DNA from: Candidatus Kurthia equi
GTDB taxonomy: Bacteria; Bacillota; Bacilli; Bacillales_A; Planococcaceae
Reading direction: 5' to 3'
Length of the DNA stretch: 54,090 bases
Assembly: GCA_018065935.1 (NCBI GenBank)
Contig: JAGHSJ010000046.1
Span: 1-54,090, forward strand
Shown: in pieces, positions 50,583-54,090 of the stretch
How positions within the stretch are numbered: position 1 is the first letter of the stretch
Layout: every line of letters starts with the position of its first letter
Made by a program: the position numbers and the translations under genes
The notes under the pieces: model-generated
Seen by the model: the letters and a program-made list of their open reading frames with translations, nothing else
Databases searched by the model: none
What the model was told of the DNA's origin: nothing

Positions 50583-52601
50583 ATGAGAGAGAATACAGTA
50601 CTAGATCCCACAATAAAAAATTTAATTGATAATTTACCGCACCCTTTTCTTCTTGTAAATGAACAAGGCGAAATTGTTTTATGGAATAAAGAAGCACAAA
50701 TAAAATTCGGTTACACTGCTGAAGAGATTATCGGCTTTCCGGTCCCATTTGTAGAACAAAGCCAAATTTCTATAAATGAAATGTTATTTCAGCAGCTTCT
50801 AAAAAAACCTGAACCTATGGATATTGGCTATCATACCTATGTAGCTAAATCATCAGAGCGTATTCTTTGCAAATCTTTACTGAATGTTTGGAAAATTGAA
50901 GAAACACCTTATTTAGCAATGAGTCTTATATTATCTGATAGTAGCACGAGTGAGAGCACATTTGAAGAAGAGCTTTCTTATTTACGTTCGGGTTTAGAGG
51001 ATTCATTTATGATGCTTTCGGTTGATAATGAAGGTTTAATAACATCTGCGAATACAAATTTCTTAAAACAAAGTAAATGGACACCAAAACGTATTTTGGG
51101 TAAAACTTTTTGGCAAATGTTCCCTCAAACAGATGTTGGCACGAAACAAGCCGATAAAATTTGGGAATCATTAAAAAACGGTCGTACTTGGCATGGTGAA
51201 GTAGAACAAATTACAAAAGACGGTCAGCCATATTGGGTAGAACTTTCTGCCTTACCTATTTCGCAGCACAGTACTGCACCGACGAATTACTTATTATTAG
51301 AAAATGATATTACAGATAAAAAAACATTGCAGCATCGTTTAGAAAAAATCGCCTATATTGATCAAGAAACAGGTTTGATGAACCGTTTCCGCTTAGAACA
51401 ATTGGTGAATAAAATGATTGAAGAATCACAGCACTTCACTTTTGTATTTTTAAGCATTGATAAATTCTACTCATTAAAAGAAATTTATGATGATAAAGCT
51501 GAAGCTGTTTTAGTCATGGAATTTACAAATCGTATGAAGATGTATTTCCAAGACAGTATTATGGCACGCGTAAGTGTAAATGATTTTGTTGTTTTAACAC
51601 CTCTAGGTGAGTGGTTCATCCAAGGCTTCCTTTCTTATTTAAAACAGCATCCAATATACTTAGATAATACGTCAACACCCTTAACAATTAGTGGGGGGAT
51701 TACAAAATTCCCTGAAGATCAAAATACATTTAGTAATTTATTTAAAGCTTCAAATACAGTTATTCAAAAAATCCAAAGTGAAGGCGGCGACAGCATTGCC
51801 AGTCTTTCAAAAGATGACCATAAATCATTAAGTACACGTTCTGTTATTGAACGTCGCTTATTAATCGCACTTAACCAGAAGGATTTACATGTACTTTATC
51901 AGCCACAGCGTGATCTATCAACTGACGGTGTTACGACAGTTGAAGCACTCGTTCGTTGGGAAGATAGTGAAATTGGTATTGTACCTCCAGATATTTTAAT
52001 TCCTATCGCTGAGGAAACTGGTCTTATCAATCAAATCGGTAATTTTATGCTTGAAAAAGCATGTGAACAAGCTGTTGAATGGTCAAAAGCCGGTCATAAA
52101 ATTCGCGTGAGTGTAAATACGTCTATTCGCGAATTCCGTGATAAAAATATGGCGGATACGATTCGTAAAATTTTGGACAAAACAAACTGTCCAGCTGATT
52201 TACTACAAATCGAAATTACAGAAAAATTTGCTTTAGAGGCTGAAGCTGAAACTTCGATTGTCAAACAAATGAAACAGTTACAAGTTGAAGGCGTCAAATT
52301 CTCACTTGATGATTTTGGTACTGGATATGCTTCATTCCGCTATATGCAGCTTCTACCACTTGAAGAATTTAAAATTGATAAATCCTTTATTTCTTCTGTA
52401 ACGTATCAAGATAAAACACGTGCATTAGTTGAAGGAATGATTCAATTCGGTAAATCACTACAATTACGTGTAGTTGCTGAAGGTGTAGAAACAGATGAAC
52501 AAGAAATGATGCTACGCCAAGCCGGCTGCGATGCCATCCAAGGTTATTATATCAGTCGTCCAACAAGTGCTTCTGAAATTGAAAAATACTTCAAAGCATA
52601 A
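50583..52601 (+). CDS. PAS-PAS-GGDEF-EAL protein, predicted c-di-GMP phosphodiesterase
   Basis: 672 aa, no membrane spans. PAS domains at about 10-115 and 130-250 (the second followed by the PAC-like WVELSALPIS). The GGDEF region (about 255-400) is degenerate: the signature position reads RVSVNDFVVL, so it should not make c-di-GMP. The EAL domain (about 415-665) keeps its motifs: VEALVRW, NTSIREF, QIEITE, DDFGTGYASF, KIDKSFI and AEGVET. A cytosolic sensor-linked phosphodiesterase is inferred. AAGGAG lies 11 bases before the ATG; monocistronic. Confidence 0.92.
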   Translation: MRENTVLDPTIKNLIDNLPHPFLLVNEQGEIVLWNKEAQIKFGYTAEEIIGFPVPFVEQSQISINEMLFQQLLKKPEPMDIGYHTYVAKSSERILCKSLLNVWKIEETPYLAMSLILSDSSTSESTFEEELSYLRSGLEDSFMMLSVDNEGLITSANTNFLKQSKWTPKRILGKTFWQMFPQTDVGTKQADKIWESLKNGRTWHGEVEQITKDGQPYWVELSALPISQHSTAPTNYLLLENDITDKKTLQHRLEKIAYIDQETGLMNRFRLEQLVNKMIEESQHFTFVFLSIDKFYSLKEIYDDKAEAVLVMEFTNRMKMYFQDSIMARVSVNDFVVLTPLGEWFIQGFLSYLKQHPIYLDNTSTPLTISGGITKFPEDQNTFSNLFKASNTVIQKIQSEGGDSIASLSKDDHKSLSTRSVIERRLLIALNQKDLHVLYQPQRDLSTDGVTTVEALVRWEDSEIGIVPPDILIPIAEETGLINQIGNFMLEKACEQAVEWSKAGHKIRVSVNTSIREFRDKNMADTIRKILDKTNCPADLLQIEITEKFALEAEAETSIVKQMKQLQVEGVKFSLDDFGTGYASFRYMQLLPLEEFKIDKSFISSVTYQDKTRALVEGMIQFGKSLQLRVVAEGVETDEQEMMLRQAGCDAIQGYYISRPTSASEIEKYFKA

Positions 52602-52640
52602 CATATAGTTAAAAAATTCAATTTTAATTCTACACATAAT

Positions 52641-52731
52641 AAAAGAAGAATCGCATGTCGAGATGATGTAGCCTAAAAGTTAATGAAACAACTAACTTTA
52701 AGTGGCTCTGCTCGATTACGATTCTTCTTTT
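52641..52731. terminator. Compound hairpin, bidirectional terminator
   Basis: Outer stem AAAAGAAGAATCG (52641-52653) / CGATTCTTCTTTT (52719-52731), 13 bp. Inside are TCGAG/CTCGA, AGCC/GGCT and AAAGTTA/TAACTTT helices stacked in register. It separates the converging EAL and ThrE-type genes. Confidence 0.8.
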
Positions 52732-52754
52732 TATTGAAAAAATTTCTGTATGTT

Positions 52755-53213
52755 TTATGACGCTTTATTTGTTTGAGAACGTTGACGCAACATCATAAAT
52801 ATTAATTGCATAAATACTTCCGCAAAAACTAGCCCCATAACAATTGCGCCGGTTACTAGTCCTGTTCTTACAGCAAATTCAATGCCTAATGTATAATCAT
52901 TTTCTACAATATGACGCATTGTATTATATGCCATTCCTCCCGGTACAAGAGGAATAATTCCTGCTACATTAAATATTAGCATAGGTTTTTTAAATCGCTT
53001 AGCGTATAAATGTGCCACAATCGCAATTACAAATGAGCCCGCAAAAGATGCAGGAACAATGTCTACGCCTTGATTAGTAAATGCTAAGTAAATTACCCAA
53101 CCGATTGCTCCTACAACCCCACAATGGAACAGTGTATTTTTAGGAGCATTGAAAATCACACCAAAGGCGGCAGTAGCTAAAAAGCTTAAAATTATATGAA
53201 CAACGTATTCCAA
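52755..53213 (-). CDS. Threonine/serine exporter small subunit (ThrE C-terminal type, DUF3815)
   Basis: 152-residue membrane protein with about four to five spans. It matches the C-terminal half of ThrE exporters (YjjB type): FGVIFNAPKNTLFHCGVVGAIGW near 18-40 and VAGIIPLVPGGMAYNTMRHIV near 83-103. Start is TTG with AGGAGGAG 6 bases upstream; no ATG precedes. It follows the ThrE N-terminal-type gene after 12 bases, and the two must act as one transporter. Confidence 0.9.
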   Translation of the reverse strand: MEYVVHIILSFLATAAFGVIFNAPKNTLFHCGVVGAIGWVIYLAFTNQGVDIVPASFAGSFVIAIVAHLYAKRFKKPMLIFNVAGIIPLVPGGMAYNTMRHIVENDYTLGIEFAVRTGLVTGAIVMGLVFAEVFMQLIFMMLRQRSQTNKAS

Positions 53214-53225
53214 CCTTAACTCCTC

Positions 53226-53975
53226 CTAAAAAGCTAGTACAAGTGCAATACCTGCTCCGATAGCAGTAGCTGTTAAGAAGGCTTCTACACCTTTAGCTAC
53301 TCCGGATACAAAATGCCCTGCCATCAAATCACGTACTGCATTAGCAATTGGTACACCAGGTACAAGTGGCATGACCGAACCAATAATTATTTTATCTATC
53401 TGATTCCCAAATCCATACTTAACCGCAGCATAGGCGAGTATGCCCACAAATAAAGAACCAATAAATTCAGCAAAAAATTTCACGCGCGTCAACGAATGAA
53501 TTGCGACAAATACGATAAAACCTACACCACCAGCTATAAATGCGGCAAACATATCCTGCCAAATTCCATCGAATAAAATTAAGAAACAAGCACTCGCTAA
53601 TGCCGAAGAAAAAATTTGGACCCACATTGGAAAAAAGTAATTTGTTTTTTCAACAATTTTTAATTGTTCGTAGGCTTCTTCAACCGTGTATTGCTCAGAT
53701 GTTAATTTTCTCGATACATTATTCACTTTCGTGATTTTTTCTAAATCCGTCGTTCTAGTAGGAATTTGTGCAATTCTCGTAGGTCGTTCATTCCCTGTCG
53801 AAAAAATTATTCCTGTAGGTGTCACAAAGCTTTGAGCATCTAAATAGCCCTGAGATTGTGCCATTCTGAGCATCGTATCTTCTGCACGATACGTTTCAGC
53901 TCCACTTTGAACAAGCAATCTTCCAGCCAATAAAAAACAACTAATTGCTAATTCATCTTCTTTACTGTTATTCAC
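53226..53975 (-). CDS. Threonine/serine exporter large subunit (ThrE N-terminal type, DUF1212)
   Basis: 249 residues (YjjP type). The cytosolic N-terminal half has LLVQSGAETYRAEDTMLRMAQSQG near 19-42 and FVTPTGIIFS near 50; the C-terminal half holds about five spans with GSVMPLVPGVPIANAVRDLMAGH near 198-220. Known relatives export threonine and serine, or act on dicarboxylates. Start is GTG with GAAGGATG upstream. Operon with the small subunit. Confidence 0.9.
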   Translation of the reverse strand: MNNSKEDELAISCFLLAGRLLVQSGAETYRAEDTMLRMAQSQGYLDAQSFVTPTGIIFSTGNERPTRIAQIPTRTTDLEKITKVNNVSRKLTSEQYTVEEAYEQLKIVEKTNYFFPMWVQIFSSALASACFLILFDGIWQDMFAAFIAGGVGFIVFVAIHSLTRVKFFAEFIGSLFVGILAYAAVKYGFGNQIDKIIIGSVMPLVPGVPIANAVRDLMAGHFVSGVAKGVEAFLTATAIGAGIALVLAF

Positions 53976-54010
53976 AGCTCAAAACATCCTTCCATCTATA
54001 AAAATTCACA

Positions 54011-54090
54011 TTATTTATGCCATTTCTTCATTTTAACTGTCCACAAAAATCCTAATAATGGTAATATTAATATAATAATACATAAAGGAG
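54011..54090 (-). CDS. Possible 3' end of a minus-strand membrane-protein gene (partial)
   Basis: The minus strand reads without stop from the window edge into ...LILPLLGFLWTVKMKKWHK and TAA at 54011-54013: a hydrophobic stretch with a basic tail, 35 bases upstream of the ThrE-type operon on the same strand. Only 25 codons are visible, so it may be chance. On the plus strand the window ends in AAAGGAG, which could be a ribosome binding site for a gene beyond the edge. Confidence 0.3.
   Translation of the reverse strand, partial: PLCIIILILPLLGFLWTVKMKKWHK

Overview
The window is low-GC Firmicute DNA: consensus AAAGGAGG-type ribosome binding sites, some TTG and GTG starts, and gene families typical of Bacillales (Spx, YitT, ABC-F, HelD, SalA/Mrp, a menaquinone-type formate dehydrogenase with a DUF1641 partner). 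A Planococcaceae/Lysinibacillus-Solibacillus-like bacterium is my best inference; there is no rRNA or tRNA to confirm it. I see no prophage, insertion sequence, CRISPR array or tRNA.

Positions 1-15085 are a molybdenum / formate dehydrogenase island. It holds molybdate uptake (modA-modB, no modC), one minus-strand cofactor operon (moeB-moeA-mobB-moaE-moaD), one plus-strand cofactor operon (moaB-mobA-moaC), a minus-strand operon (DUF2294 protein-fdhD-moaA-formate/nitrite channel), and a plus-strand operon (fdhF-DUF1641-Mrp ATPase). Together they cover molybdate import, molybdopterin synthesis, Mo insertion, guanylation to the MGD cofactor, enzyme sulfuration (FdhD), formate transport and formate oxidation, with FdhF as the likely consumer. 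A promoter plus strong terminator in the fdhF leader suggests a small RNA or attenuated leader.

Positions 15100-32500 are mostly single genes: a small protein that may carry a degenerate sigma region 2, topoisomerase III, a YcaC-type hydrolase divergent from a DUF1254/DUF1214 protein, a frameshifted FtsX-type permease pseudogene, an FMN reductase, a small coiled-coil protein, an ABC-F ATPase, a YitT protein, an Spx-like protein with a CxxS motif followed by a MarR regulator, an ECF-type sigma factor without an anti-sigma gene, an EamA transporter, a PucR-type regulator and an M20 dipeptidase.

Positions 32500-54090 hold a GyrI-like protein, a large secreted repeat protein, a nitroreductase, an MMPL transporter divergent from a TetR regulator, a DUF2804 protein, a glycerophosphodiesterase, a HelD-type helicase, an SGNH hydrolase, a double-GNAT protein, a heterodimeric BmrCD-like ABC exporter, a second EamA transporter, a PAS-PAS-GGDEF-EAL protein and a split ThrE-type exporter. 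Most converging genes share bidirectional hairpin terminators.

The least explained features are two ~125-bp intergenic elements (6843-6967 and 23627-23754, opposite orientation) that share a 44-nt core and similar fold, the fdhF leader RNA candidate, the tandem operator-like repeats before modA, and the Spx-like protein lacking two redox-relevant residues.
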